From the NCBI GenBank assembly GCA_016713925.1, contig JADJOH010000006.1, forward strand, positions 124,001-188,000: 64,000 bases of DNA, written 5' to 3'. The stretch comes from Bacteroidota bacterium. GTDB taxonomy: Bacteria > Bacteroidota > Bacteroidia > AKYH767-A > OLB10. The notes below the pieces were generated by a model. The model saw only the letters and a program-made list of their open reading frames with translations, ran no database searches and was not told where the DNA came from. Position 1 is the stretch's first letter. Every line of letters begins with the position of its first letter. The position numbers and the translations under genes were made by a program. This document shows, piece after piece, positions 26,920 to 36,873 of the stretch.

Positions 26920-27579
26920 TTATGCTTCGTTATTAGTTTCCGGCTCGCCCTCGATTTTTTCAATCAGGGGTTTTTCTGCATCCTTCTCATCAGCAGGTTT
27001 AGCCGGTTTTGGTTTTTTGTTTGGCAGCGGTGCCAGATGCAGAAACATCCGGTTCCCCTCTAATTTTGGTAACATCTCCACTTTACCGAACTCTTCCAAT
27101 GCCTGGGCAAACTTAAGGAGGATGATCTCTCCGCGCGCTTTGTAGGCAATGGCCCTTCCTCTGAAATGTACATAGGCTTTCACCTTCGCACCCTCTTCGA
27201 GGAATTTCATGGCATGCTTCACCTTGAAGTTGAAATCATGCTCATCGGTATTGGGCCCGAAACGGATCTCTTTTAAAATCTGCTTCGAAGCCTTGGCCTT
27301 CGTTTCCTTTTCCTTTTTCTTCCGCTCATAGAGGAACTTCTGATAGTCGACGATTTTACAAACGGGTGGATCCGCCTGCGCCGCAATCTCAACTAAGTCG
27401 AGACCGGCATCTTCTGCCATCTTCAGTGCTTCCTGTAATGAAAGTACTTTGGGCTCTCCACCATCGCCTACCAGACGAACATGTGTAGCCTTGATCTTGT
27501 CATTGATGCGGTGTTCCGCCTCTTTTTTAATCGGTCCCCGTCCTCTTCCGAAGCCGGGTTTGTAAGGAAAAGTTGCTAT
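26920..27579 (-). CDS. infC: Translation initiation factor IF-3, non-ATG start
   Basis: IF-3 keeps 30S subunits free and proofreads the initiator codon. The frame is open upstream of the first ATG (27420) and encodes the missing N-terminal domain, including EAEHRINDKIKATHVRLVG and GEPKVLSLQEAL. I therefore place the start at ATA 27579, preceded by AAGGGAGG, a strong Shine-Dalgarno-like site. ATT at 27531 is the alternative. The protein would be 219 residues. The C-terminal domain has RFGPNTDEHDFNFKVKHAM. A tail rich in Lys, Pro and Glu after residue 180 is an extension common in the phylum. Rare start codons on infC allow autoregulation in other bacteria. Confidence 0.93.
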   Translation of the reverse strand: MATFPYKPGFGRGRGPIKKEAEHRINDKIKATHVRLVGDGGEPKVLSLQEALKMAEDAGLDLVEIAAQADPPVCKIVDYQKFLYERKKKEKETKAKASKQILKEIRFGPNTDEHDFNFKVKHAMKFLEEGAKVKAYVHFRGRAIAYKARGEIILLKFAQALEEFGKVEMLPKLEGNRMFLHLAPLPNKKPKPAKPADEKDAEKPLIEKIEGEPETNNEA

Positions 27580-27616
27580 GTGGCCTCCCTTTATTTTTAG
27601 TTTAACTTATTCTTTT

Positions 27617-29555
27617 TTAAACAGATAACAGTTCCTTCACCTCTGCCTGGATCTTATCTACAAAATCCTGTAAGCCTAAAGTACCCTGATCTCCTTTGCC
27701 GTGTTGTCGAACGGATACGGTGAAATCCTGCTCTTCCTTTTCTCCGATAATCAGCATGTAAGGCAGCCTTTTTATCTCTGCATCACGTATTTTTTTACCG
27801 ATTTTTTCGTCCCGGTCGTCAACGAGCCCGCGAATATCGGAATTTATAAGGACTTGTAAAACTTTTTTCGCATATCCGTTGAATTTATCGGAGATGGGTA
27901 GAATGGCGACCTGTTCGGGTGCTAACCAGAGTGGGAAATTGCCGGCAAAATGCTCAATCAGGAAGCCGATAAAGCGTTCATGTGTTCCCAAAGGTGCTCT
28001 GTGAATGCAAATCGGCGTTTCCATTTCATTTTTTGCATTCCGGAAGGTGAGTCCGAAACGGGCTGGAACAGCAAAGTCTACCTGATTGGTGGCCAGGGTG
28101 AACTCTCGTCCTATAGCACTCCAAACCCTGGACATCAATCTTCGGTCCGTAGAAAGCCCCTTCATCCGGAACTTCCACATAAGGAATATTGGATTCGATC
28201 AATACCTGGCGGACCATGTCCTCGGTTTCTTTCCAGAGTACAGGATTGTCCACGTATTTCTGTCCGAGCTTGCTGGGCTCATGGGTAGAGAAGCGCATGA
28301 CGTATTTCTCAATTCCAAATATCCTGAAATATTTGAGGTACATATCATTAACGGCATTGAACTCAGCCGCAAACTGATCCTTGGTACAGTAAATATGGGC
28401 ATCATTCATCTGCAGGCAACGCACCCGCATCAATCCGAATAACTCTCCGCTTTGCTCATAACGATAGCAGGTGCCGTACTCCGCCAATCGAATTGGAAGA
28501 TCCCGGTAACTGGGGTTGAGTTCCTTGAAAATCTTATGGTGATGCGGGCAGTTCATGGCTTTCAGATAGTACTTCTCCCCGTCGAATTCCATGGGAGGGT
28601 ACATGCTGTCAGCGTAGTAGGGAAGATGTCCGCTGGTGAGGTACATGCTTTCTTTGGCGAGATGGGGGGTCCGCACACGCTTGTATCCGGCCATCGCCTC
28701 TGTCTTTTTCGCCAGGCGTTCCAACTCTTCAATGATCACAGCGCCATTCGGCATCCAAAGTGGCAAACCCGGACCTACATCATCATCGAAAGTGAAAATT
28801 TCCATCTCCTTCCCAATCTTCCGGTGGTCGCGCTTCTTTGCTTCTTCCAGCATGGCCAGATAGGCATCGAGTTCAGATTTTTTAGGAAAGGTGATCCCGT
28901 ATATGCGGGTAAGCATCGGGTTGTTGGAGTCATTCTTCCAATAAGCACCCGCTACATTGGTCAGTTTGATGGCTTTGATATAGCCGGTATTGGGAATATG
29001 TGGTCCGCGACAGAGGTCAGTAAAATTTCCCTGGGTGTATAGGGTGATGCTGCCATCTTCCAGGTTACTCAGCAAATCGAGTTTATACGGATCGTTCCTT
29101 TCGGTGAAGTAACGGATGGCTTCTTCCTTGCCGATCTCCTTGCGGACATAAGCATTGGATTGTTTCGCCAACTCCGCCATCTTGTCCTCAATCTTCTTCA
29201 TATCATCAGCCGAGAAAACTTCTCCGCCAAAATCCACGTCATAGTAAAAGCCATTCTGCACAGGAGGACCTACCCAGAACTTCACACCCGGATAATAAAA
29301 TTCCAACGCCTCCGCCATCAAATGCGCGGAAGAATGCCACATCGTATTTTTTCCTTCAGCGTCGTTCCACGTCAATAATGTCAATTGTGCATCTTCTTCT
29401 ATCGGACGGTTCAGGTCACGGACTTCTCCATTCACCTTTGCCGCCAATACATTTCTCGCCAGACCTTCAGAGATGGATTTGGCCACATCCATAGCGGAAC
29501 TTCCTTTCGGATATTCCCGTACGGAGTTATCGGGCAGTGTTATTTTAATATTCAT
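27617..29555 (-). CDS. thrS: Threonyl-tRNA synthetase, one frameshift
   Basis: Charges tRNA-Thr. About 645 residues once one extra base in the run at 28126-28128 is removed, which joins GPKIDVQ to VWSAIGREFTLATNQVDF. Domains: TGS at residues 1-62, editing domain with HSSAHLMAEAL near 75, catalytic core with MNCPHHHKIF near 330 and SGELFGLMRVRCLQMNDAHI, and the anticodon-binding domain at the end. It is the first gene of the operon with infC, 37 bp apart. A break in an essential gene at a homopolymer is better explained by sequence error than by inactivation. Confidence 0.95.
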
Positions 29556-29623
29556 GGGTCAATTTTCGGAGTGCAAAGATAGTGGAATTGCCGTTATTTA
29601 CGAATTCAAAAGCGGGAAGAACA

Positions 29624-31054
29624 TTACAAATTCACATGTATGATCAGGCTGCTGTAGGGTCCGAGCTCAAATTTCCCGTTCTCCGTGTCCGAATCCTGAT
29701 CCGCTCCGAAAAGAATTTCAAAATATACATGTTCTTCTTCGTGCTGCATAGTTACTGTTTCTCCTGATAAATTATGCATCACCAATATACGTTGATTGGG
29801 AAGATCACGCGTAAAAATGATGATGGAAGCGTCGTTGCAGTTTACTAATCCTATTCTGCCGGATTCCAAAGCAGGGTGATCCTTCCTCATTTTAAGCAAT
29901 GCACGGTAATGATGATAGAGGGAGTTCGGAGCATCTTGTTGCTGTTCCAGAGAAGAAACAGTGGAAGGAGTAGTATATTTTGATTTCAACCAATGTGTCG
30001 TAGCCTTATTTTTTCTCCACGACCAGGGGAAGGGCTCACGCACATGTTCATCGGGTTTTTCTCCCAATAAGCCGAGTTCTTCTCCATAGTATAAAAAAAC
30101 TTCTCCCGGCAAGGTGAGCAGCAGGGAAGCCGCCAGTTTCATCTTTTGTAAATGACCTTTCAAGCGGCTGGCAATCCGTTCCTGATCGTGGTTAGAAAGG
30201 AAGATGGAATCTTTTGCAGTTTTATCAATCGAGAAGTAATAATCATTTACTCCTTTAAGCCAGTTGGCGAGACAATCGTGTTTTTCGTAGAGGATGGCCT
30301 GTAGGAGATGATCCGCAAGTTCAAAATTGAATGCACTATGCAAACCTTGCTTCAGGTGTGGTGCGATATATCCACAACTCTCCGTGATTTCACCGACGGT
30401 AAAAATAGTTGCATTGCAGGCATCCACCGCTTTTCTGAACTCCTGCCACCAGAGCACATTATCATTCTCACGACCCGGCGGAAAAATATGCATCGCCGCA
30501 TCCAAACGTAAGCCATCTACTCCGAGTGCGATCCAGTAAGAGGCAATGGCAGCCATCTCTTTTCGAACGGCCGGTTCATCAAAGTTCAAATCAGGCATTC
30601 CTTTCCAGAAGAGCCCATAGTACATTTCATCCCGTAGACCTTTTCAGGAATATGCCAGTGATATTGTTCCTCTGTTGTAACAAGTCCGGCATCTTTCCAT
30701 ACAAACCAATTGCGATAATGATTTTTTCCCCTGCATCGCTTGCCGGAACCAATGGTGCCGCTCACTGCAATGATTTAACACCAAATCCATCATGATTTTA
30801 ATGCCTCTCCGGTGTGCCTCTTTCAGCAATCTTTTAAAATCATGCATCGTTCCGTATTCCGGATCAATTTGATGGTAATTTACCACATCGTATTTATGAT
30901 AAGAGGGAGCAGGATGAATGGGCAATAACCAGAGGCCATCAACGCCTAACTCAGAAAAATAATCCAGCGATTGAATTAAACCTGGAATATCTCCAATACC
31001 ATCACCGTTACTATCAGCGAAACTGCGAACTAAAATGCTATACCAGACTGCCAT
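29624..31054 (-). CDS. Alpha-amylase family glycoside hydrolase (GH13), two compensating frameshifts
   Basis: A cytoplasmic GH13 enzyme of about 476 residues, without signal peptide, from ATG 31054 (MAVWYSILVRSFADSNGDGI). One extra base in the T6 run at 30722-30727 and one missing base in the T4 run at 30641-30644 put about 85 bp out of frame. Repair gives GKNHYRNWFVWKDAG and IPEKGLRDEMYYGLFWKG. Catalytic regions are intact: GVDGLRLDAAMHIF with the nucleophile Asp, FTVGEI with the acid/base Glu, and FLSNHDQERIASR with the third Asp. It probably cleaves alpha-1,4 glucans, maltodextrins or trehalose-type sugars. It lies upstream of thrS on the same strand, 69 bp away. Confidence 0.85.
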
Positions 31055-31078
31055 AAACGTAGACCGCAAAATTAGCAT

Positions 31079-31433
31079 CTTCTATGAGGATGTAATTAAA
31101 TTATAGTGATTTTTTTGTGGATTTTTTTTTATTTTTAATGACTCGTACATGAACCGCTCTTTCGGCTATCAGCGTCTCCCCTCTGCGTCTCCGCGTCATC
31201 TTCGGCTTTCGAAGTTTACGCCGTCGCTTACTGTGTACGCCAAAGCGTTTGCGGCGGAGTAAGCTTTGGCGCACTCAGTTAGCGAAGGAGGCCTTCGAAC
31301 TACGAAGCTTTAGCGTAGTAGTTTGCGTGAAACCCCTACGGATAAATATCGAAAGAAAAAATCCTATCTCTCAATTGAAAATCTCCATTCCAAAAAGTCT
31401 ATTCATACTATTTTAATAATTTTGGAGAAGTAA
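31079..31433. other. Intergenic gap with nested hairpins
   Basis: No gene. At 31200-31330 there are pairing segments such as GCCAAAGC...GCTTTGGC around 31230-31272 and CTTCGAACTACGAAG near 31292-31306. These resemble the TTCGCTAAAGC stretch at 24320. Confidence 0.5.
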
Positions 31434-31808
31434 ATGAGACAGAAAAAAGTGACCACAGAAGAAGTCTTTGTTAAGAAGGACATTAACTTTTTCGAAGAAG
31501 TTTGGGCTGTAGTACGCTTAATTCCAAAGGGCCGGGTGAGCTCTTATGGCGCTATTGCGAAATACCTGGGCGCTGCAAAATCGTCAAGGATGGTCGGCTG
31601 GGCGATGAATGCGGCACATGGCGTAAAACCCAAAGTCCCTGCACAACGTGTAGTGAACAGGAACGGCTTACTTACCGGGAAACATCATTTTGGTGCTCCG
31701 GATATCATGCAAAAGTTATTGGAGAAAGATGGAGTGGAGGTGAAAGAAGATAGAGTTATACAGTTTAAAGAGCGCTTCTGGGATCCGGTTGTGGAATTAG
31801 AGATGTAG
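31434..31808 (+). CDS. Alkyltransferase-like (ATL) MGMT-family protein
   Basis: A 124-residue single-domain relative of the C-terminal half of O6-alkylguanine-DNA alkyltransferase. IPKGRVSSYGAIAKYLG (residues 30-46) is the helix-turn-helix DNA-binding region. The active-site PCHR motif reads PAQR (VPAQRVVNRNG), so the alkyl-accepting Cys is Ala and the transfer reaction cannot occur. ATL proteins instead flag alkylated bases for nucleotide excision repair. No uvr gene lies nearby. Confidence 0.85.
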   Translation: MRQKKVTTEEVFVKKDINFFEEVWAVVRLIPKGRVSSYGAIAKYLGAAKSSRMVGWAMNAAHGVKPKVPAQRVVNRNGLLTGKHHFGAPDIMQKLLEKDGVEVKEDRVIQFKERFWDPVVELEM

Positions 31809-32223
31809 TTTTGCTTCCGGCTACGAGCCTCCTGCTTCCAGCTACCAGCCATCAGCAAATGTTCACTACATATGGGCTATCAGCTGGAACTACTTGAGGA
31901 ACCTAACGATTAACCAGGTAATCATCAAATTATGATTTACAAATAATTCGGGAATTTTGTGCTTGGGCTACGTTTGACAGAGTGAAAAAATCTTCATGAA
32001 TAGGAAAACGCAAAACACTAATTACAATAATCAATAAATTGATTTATAAACAACTCAAAGCTTAACGATGAATTAGCTCCGGTGCTGGAAGCTAAATCCT
32101 GAGCCGTTGCAAACTATTATTCAAAACTCAAGTAAAATTTAATCCTCTTATTGTACAAAACCAATTAATGGCAATTATTTTTCTTATTTTATACCCCACC
32201 AAAAATTTTTCATAAATTTTATT
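31809..32223. other. Intergenic gap with heptad array
   Basis: No gene seen. The array at 31813-31856 is listed separately; the rest is AT-rich. Confidence 0.5.
31813..31856. repeat. Degenerate heptad array, GCTTCCG type
   Basis: Units of exactly 7 bp: GCTTCCG, GCTACGA, GCCTCCT, GCTTCCA, GCTACCA, GCCATCA, GC. It begins 5 bp after the ATL stop. The phase of 7 is preserved although the bases have drifted. Confidence 0.75.
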
Positions 32224-32979
32224 ATGAAAGTCCAACTTTGTCTCTCCGGTGGTGGTGCCCGTGGTTTTGCTCATCTGGGTGTGGCTCAGGCTTTGTCTGA
32301 AATGAATGTAGAAATCGTACGCATCAGTGGTACCAGCGCAGGTGCTATGGCCGGATCATTTATTGCGGCAGGATTTCCCCCGGATGAAGTACTGGAGTTG
32401 TTTATAAAAAATGAATTGTTTAAGAAATTCAGGGGCGCATTTAATAAAGGTTTGTTGAAGATGGGTGGCGTGGGACCCTTGTTCAGTAAGTATCTCCCCG
32501 AAAAATTTGAAGACTTGAAATTGCCTTTGTTTGTTGCTGTGACGGACATCCTCAGTGGTAAAATTCATTATCTCCATGATGGAAAACTGATGCCTGCAAT
32601 TCTGGGATCTTCCTCTATACCCGGGCTTTTCAAACCGGTAAAATTCAATGATATGTTATTGGTGGATGGTGGTGTGTTGAACAACCTTCCGGTTGAACCG
32701 CTTCAAAAATACAACGTGCCTATCATGGGCGTACATGTGAATCCATTGGGGCCGATTAGTCCCCCATCTACGACCTGGTCCGTTTTAGAACGAACTTTCC
32801 ACCTTGGCGTTTTCAGTAATACCGTTTACAGGGAGGAAAAATGTGCGATTTTGATTGAGCCTGCCGACCTTAAATCCACCAAAGTTTTCGATTACCGTAA
32901 GGCCCGTGAATCCTATAAAGCCGGCTATGATCAGGTGCGACGTCAATCCGCTGAAATTCTGCAAAAGCTTAGTAAGTAG
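32224..32979 (+). CDS. Patatin-like phospholipase
   Basis: A 251-residue patatin-domain hydrolase without signal peptide. Motifs: oxyanion loop SGGGARG at residues 8-14, nucleophile elbow GTSAG with Ser38, and the catalytic Asp148 in VDGG. The length is that of the minimal domain (RssA/YchK-like), with no extra barrel. Such proteins hydrolyse acyl chains of phospholipids or lysophospholipids. It is a single gene, followed within 90 bp by the carboxyltransferase gene and its own promoter. Confidence 0.92.
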   Translation: MKVQLCLSGGGARGFAHLGVAQALSEMNVEIVRISGTSAGAMAGSFIAAGFPPDEVLELFIKNELFKKFRGAFNKGLLKMGGVGPLFSKYLPEKFEDLKLPLFVAVTDILSGKIHYLHDGKLMPAILGSSSIPGLFKPVKFNDMLLVDGGVLNNLPVEPLQKYNVPIMGVHVNPLGPISPPSTTWSVLERTFHLGVFSNTVYREEKCAILIEPADLKSTKVFDYRKARESYKAGYDQVRRQSAEILQKLSK

Positions 32980-33018
32980 CAGGTTGTCAAATAATTGGTT
33001 TCAAAGACTGTATCCTCT

Positions 33019-33026
33019 TATCTTTG
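33019..33026 (+). promoter_or_regulatory. -7 box for the carboxyltransferase gene
   Basis: TATCTTTG matches TAnnTTTG, with TTG 21 bases upstream. It overlaps the in-frame ATG at 33024, which supports the later start near 33066. Confidence 0.5.
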
Positions 33027-33065
33027 CCATGGCTTTCGCGTAAAACAGAAGTAGAAGCTTTATTT

Positions 33066-34704
33066 ATGATGTCACAGGATATTGAACAAAACAAAAACGA
33101 GGATCACACTAAAATTCAATTAAGTTTTCTGAATCAGAAGCTGCAACAGATCTCTTTAGGTGGTGGGAAGAAGAGTGCTGAAAAACAGAAGGAAAAAGGG
33201 AAGCTTCTTGCCAGAGAACGGATAGCCTATCTGTTAGATGCTGATGCTCCCCAAATAGAAATTGGTGCCCTGGCTGCTGATGGTATGTATGCGGAACAGG
33301 GAGGATGCCCTGCAGCGGGGGTGGTAGTAGTGATGGGATATGTCGCCGGACGCGAGTGTATTGTTGTAGCCAATGATGCGACCGTAAAAGCCGGCGCCTG
33401 GTTTCCCATGACTGCCAAGAAAAATCTTCGTGCACAGGAGATCGCCATGGAGAATAGATTACCGATTATTTATCTCGTAGATAGTGCCGGAGTATTTCTG
33501 CCTATGCAGGATGAGATTTTTCCGGATAAGGAACATTTCGGACGTATTTTCAGGAACAATGCAGTGATGAGCAGTATGGGAATTATTCAGATCGCTGCTA
33601 TCATGGGGTCTTGTGTAGCCGGTGGAGCCTATCTTCCTATCATGAGCGATGAAGCGATGATTGTAGATAAAACCGGATCGGTGTTTCTGGCCGGATCGTA
33701 TCTCGTAAAGTCGGCCATTGGTGAAGATGTAGACAATGAAACACTTGGCGGAGCAACCACGCAATGCGAGATTTCAGGTGTAACGGATAACAAGTTTCCT
33801 GATGATAAAAGTTGTCTGGATTATATAAAAAGCATTTTTTCTAAAATCGGACGACTGCCGGATGCAGGTTTCGACCGGATCAAATCACTTCCTCCTCTCA
33901 AGGATGCAAATGAAATCTATTCTATTTTTCCCGTCGCCCGGGATAAACAATTTGATATGCATGAGATCATTTATCGTTTGGTAGATGATAGTGCGTTTGA
34001 TGAGTATAAGGAGAAATATGGTCAGACTTTGATTTGTGGTTATGCGCGGATTGATGGATGGGCGGTAGGTATTGTCGCTAATCAGCGGAAAGTGGTAAAG
34101 AGCAAGAAGGGGGGAGATGCAATTTGGTGGTGTGATTTTCAGCGATAGTGCCGATAAAGCAGCGCGTTTTATCATGAATTGCAATCAGCGCAAAATACCC
34201 CTGGTATTCTTACAGGATGTGACCGGATTTATGGTGGGATCTCGTTCAGAACACGGTGGAATTATTAAAGACGGTGCAAAGCTGGTAAGTGCAGTAGCCA
34301 ATTCAGTGGTGCCGAAGTTCACTATCATTACCGGAAACTCCTACGGAGCGGGTAACTATGCCATGTGTGGAAAAGCCTATGATCCCCGACTCATCGTGGC
34401 ATGGCCAAGTGCTCAGATCGCAGTAATGGGAGGAGCACAGGCAGCAAAGACACTCCTTCAGATTCAAACCTCCACCTTAAAAGCGAAAGGAAAAGAAATT
34501 ACCCCTGAAGAGGAGAATGAATTATTAAAAACTATAACCGATAGGTACAATCAGCAAACATCGCCCTATTATGCCGCCTCACGGTTATGGGTTGACGCCA
34601 TCATTGATCCGCTCGATACCCGCAAATGGATCTCGATGGGTATAGAAGCTGCGAATCATGCACCTGTTGAAAAAGCATTTAATGTAGGGGTGATTCAGAC
34701 TTAA
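33066..34704 (+). CDS. Acyl-CoA carboxylase carboxyltransferase subunit, one frameshift
   Basis: Transfers CO2 from carboxybiotin to an acyl-CoA. About 545 residues after removing one G from the G6 run at 34109-34114, which joins VVKSKKG to EMQFGGVIFSDSADKAARF. The start is ATG 33066 or 33069; the longer frame from 33024 overlaps the -7 box. Regions seen: IYLVDSAGVFLPMQDEIFP, VAGGAYLPIMSDEAMIV, FLQDVTGFMVGSRSEHGG and GNSYGAGNYAMCGKAYDP. The SEHGGIIKDGAK pattern favours the methylcrotonyl-CoA carboxylase beta group over propionyl-CoA carboxylase. The biotin-carrying alpha subunit is not in the window. Confidence 0.88.
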
Positions 34705-34937
34705 GTAGCTACCGGCTGCTTGCTACTCTCTTAAGGCTATAGGCTTAGGTAAACTTCAAGTGTGATGACCTCTATATATGAAAAGATACTCACTTCGTTT
34801 GGTAAGTCCGCACCGACCGAAGGTCGGTGCGGACGAGAGAGGGGAATGAGGGTCGCTTCGCTAACCAGTGTTTCGTCCCTCCGGGACTAGTGAAGGGACC
34901 AACCTTAAACTTTAAACTTTAAACCTTAAACTTCCCC
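34705..34937. repeat. Hairpin and heptad cluster between the carboxyltransferase and paaY-like genes
   Basis: Contains CTTAAG...CTTAAG near 34700-34735 (with a diverged arm of the hairpin at 11071), a perfect 13-bp-stem hairpin at 34806-34834 (GTCCGCACCGACC / GGTCGGTGCGGAC), GTCCCTCCGGGAC at 34875-34887, and TAAACTT-type heptads at 34901-34934. Confidence 0.7.
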
Positions 34938-35540
34938 ATGTCGAATATCTTTGAATTTAACGGCTATCGTCCTGTAGTACATGCCTCTGCATTCGTGCAT
35001 CCTAATGCTACCGTGACCGGAAATGTGATTATTGGGAAGGATGTGTATATTGGTCCGGGTGCGGCGGTTAGGGGAGATTGGGGCGAGATTATTATTGAAG
35101 ATGGGTGTAATGTGCAGGAAAATTGTACCATCCATATGTTCCCGGGTGTAACGGTGCGGCTATGTGAAGGGGCTCATATCGGACATGGTGCAATCATTCA
35201 CGGAGCTACGATTGGAAGAAATGTACTGGTTGGAATGAATGCTGTCATCATGGATCGGGTAATTGTTGGGGAGAATTCGCTTGTGGGAGCTTTATGTTTT
35301 GTTCCGGAGGGAATGCAGATTCCGGAACGGAAAATTGTGGTTGGAAATCCTGCTAAGATTATTAAGGAGATGACCGATGAGATGATTACCTGGAAGTCAA
35401 AAGGAACCGCTTTGTATCAGCAATTGCCGGCGGAGTTGATGGCTACCTTAAAACCCTGTGAACCTTTACGGGAAATGCCGGAAACACGACCTGTTCAACA
35501 GGCGATTTATGCTACCTGGAATCAGTCCAAAGAGAAGTGA
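34938..35540 (+). CDS. Gamma carbonic anhydrase / PaaY-like hexapeptide protein
   Basis: A 200-residue left-handed beta-helix protein. Hexapeptide repeats run from residue 15 to 140 (ATVTGNVIIGKDVYIGPGAA, EGAHIGHGAIIHGATIGRNV). NCTIHMFPG and GHGAIIHGA hold His residues at the positions of the gamma-carbonic-anhydrase zinc ligands. VVGNPAKIIKEMTDEMI and the C-terminal helix resemble PaaY. In other bacteria PaaY is a thioesterase that rescues dead-end CoA adducts, but no paa genes are nearby here, so carbonic anhydrase or an unknown thioesterase role is possible. Its stop overlaps the longer frame of the next gene. Confidence 0.8.
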   Translation: MSNIFEFNGYRPVVHASAFVHPNATVTGNVIIGKDVYIGPGAAVRGDWGEIIIEDGCNVQENCTIHMFPGVTVRLCEGAHIGHGAIIHGATIGRNVLVGMNAVIMDRVIVGENSLVGALCFVPEGMQIPERKIVVGNPAKIIKEMTDEMITWKSKGTALYQQLPAELMATLKPCEPLREMPETRPVQQAIYATWNQSKEK

Positions 35541-35581
35541 TTTCCATTAATCGAACAGGTTTCGTATTTTTATACGGCAGA

Positions 35582-36679
35582 ATGAAAAAAATACTACTTC
35601 TTCTCCTATTGGTCGTTTTTTTTAGCACCTCATCCAGCTCGCAGATACCTGTTATTTTGAGAGTGTCAGCCAGTGAACAGATGGATACTACCGGTTGCAA
35701 TTTTGTACGGGAACTTACCCGAATTACTTACGGAGCTATTATGAGCGGCAAAGTGAAACTCTGGAATGCGCCTTCTAAGGAACTTTTTTTTGTTCCACAA
35801 ACCTTGAAGGAAATTGAGCAAAGTACCCGTACTAATTTTATGGATCAGGATGTGGTTTTTATTTATGAGTATTGGACAAATTCCAATAAAATATTGAGCA
35901 GTCGAACAACAGGTTTTTTGTTTTCTAATAAAAATCAGTCGGGTGAGGATGTGGAATATGGCTATGTCGATTTTGAAGATATGCAAAGTGTGCTGCTCAG
36001 TGAACGGGTAATGAGTAATGCGAATGGAAATTTCAACTCCAATCTCTCGGCCTATATTGCTTCAAAGAATTATAATTTCAATTTCCTTCAGTTTGCCGGA
36101 AAAGTGATCAATAACAAGGAAGATTCAAGGAAGATTTTTAGTGAATATATCGGCAGCTCTAAGTTTAACCTGAGCCAGTTTTCTTCTAATGAAATTCCGC
36201 AGAAAAAAGTCACCTGGACCATAGATGCATCCCAGGACATAACAAAAGTAAAGTCACAGAATAGCACTAAAGTTCTTGTTGCTATTGAAAAGTATCTTCG
36301 TCAGAATGAAGAAGTTTTTTTTAATCTGGGCGGTGAGAAGATCCTGACTCATGTTCAAAAGGGAAAGTGGAAAGTGACCCGTTTGGAAATGAATGAACTT
36401 TGGAAAAAAATTGATGGGGTAATCTCATTTGATCCCCTGAGTATGACGATATTTATCAATGATTCAGCTTTGTCTGAAGTGCCGTTTAGAGAAATGGTCA
36501 AAATGGAGATAAAAGTAAATGAGTTGCCCTTCCTTGACTTCCTGAAGCAGCAAAATTTCAATTACATTATTCGAAGTATAAATACTCAGGATATTCCCCG
36601 TAGCGAATCTTATGCTTATCAAAAGGCCCTATTTGAAACTGACTGGAAACGACTGACTTCTTTTGTGGCACAGTTCTGA
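35582..36679 (+). CDS. Hypothetical secreted protein
   Basis: A 365-residue protein from ATG 35582, which starts a clean signal peptide (MKKILLLLLLVVFFSTSSSS). The frame extends back to 35537 but only adds an unlikely leader. The mature sequence is mixed alpha/beta, with FVRELTRITYGAIMSGKVKL, DQDVVFIYEYWTNSN and EYGYVDFEDMQ. The layout (secreted, about 350 residues, lysine-rich) is a little like GldN of the gliding/T9SS machinery, but I do not see the GldN signatures. Treat it as unknown. Confidence 0.5.
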   Translation: MKKILLLLLLVVFFSTSSSSQIPVILRVSASEQMDTTGCNFVRELTRITYGAIMSGKVKLWNAPSKELFFVPQTLKEIEQSTRTNFMDQDVVFIYEYWTNSNKILSSRTTGFLFSNKNQSGEDVEYGYVDFEDMQSVLLSERVMSNANGNFNSNLSAYIASKNYNFNFLQFAGKVINNKEDSRKIFSEYIGSSKFNLSQFSSNEIPQKKVTWTIDASQDITKVKSQNSTKVLVAIEKYLRQNEEVFFNLGGEKILTHVQKGKWKVTRLEMNELWKKIDGVISFDPLSMTIFINDSALSEVPFREMVKMEIKVNELPFLDFLKQQNFNYIIRSINTQDIPRSESYAYQKALFETDWKRLTSFVAQF

Positions 36680-36873
36680 GAAGTGGTCTGTCCGACTTCT
36701 GTGAAATTTCACAGGCTTTTTTAAGGTAGCCCGGGTTAAAGGTGTATGGTCTCCGTCGGCGGGATAACTTTTTTGGATCCTCTTTATCTAAATGGTTTTC
36801 CTTTATTAATTTCGTAACGATTTAGGATTAAAATCGTTTAATCCTGTTCAACAAAACTTAATACCAAATTCTC

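Noticed and set aside
28100..28140. Programmed frameshift in thrS
   Set aside because: No slippery heptamer, pseudoknot or conserved case known for thrS; a plain one-base insertion in a G run explains it.
34806..34834. Hairpin with GTCCGCACCGACC stem as a terminator of the carboxyltransferase gene
   Set aside because: The stem is GC-rich and perfect but lacks a T-run and is 100 bp beyond the stop; treated as a dispersed palindrome.
35582..36679. Assignment as GldN
   Set aside because: Size and secretion fit, but I could not see the conserved GldN segments and no other gld genes are adjacent.
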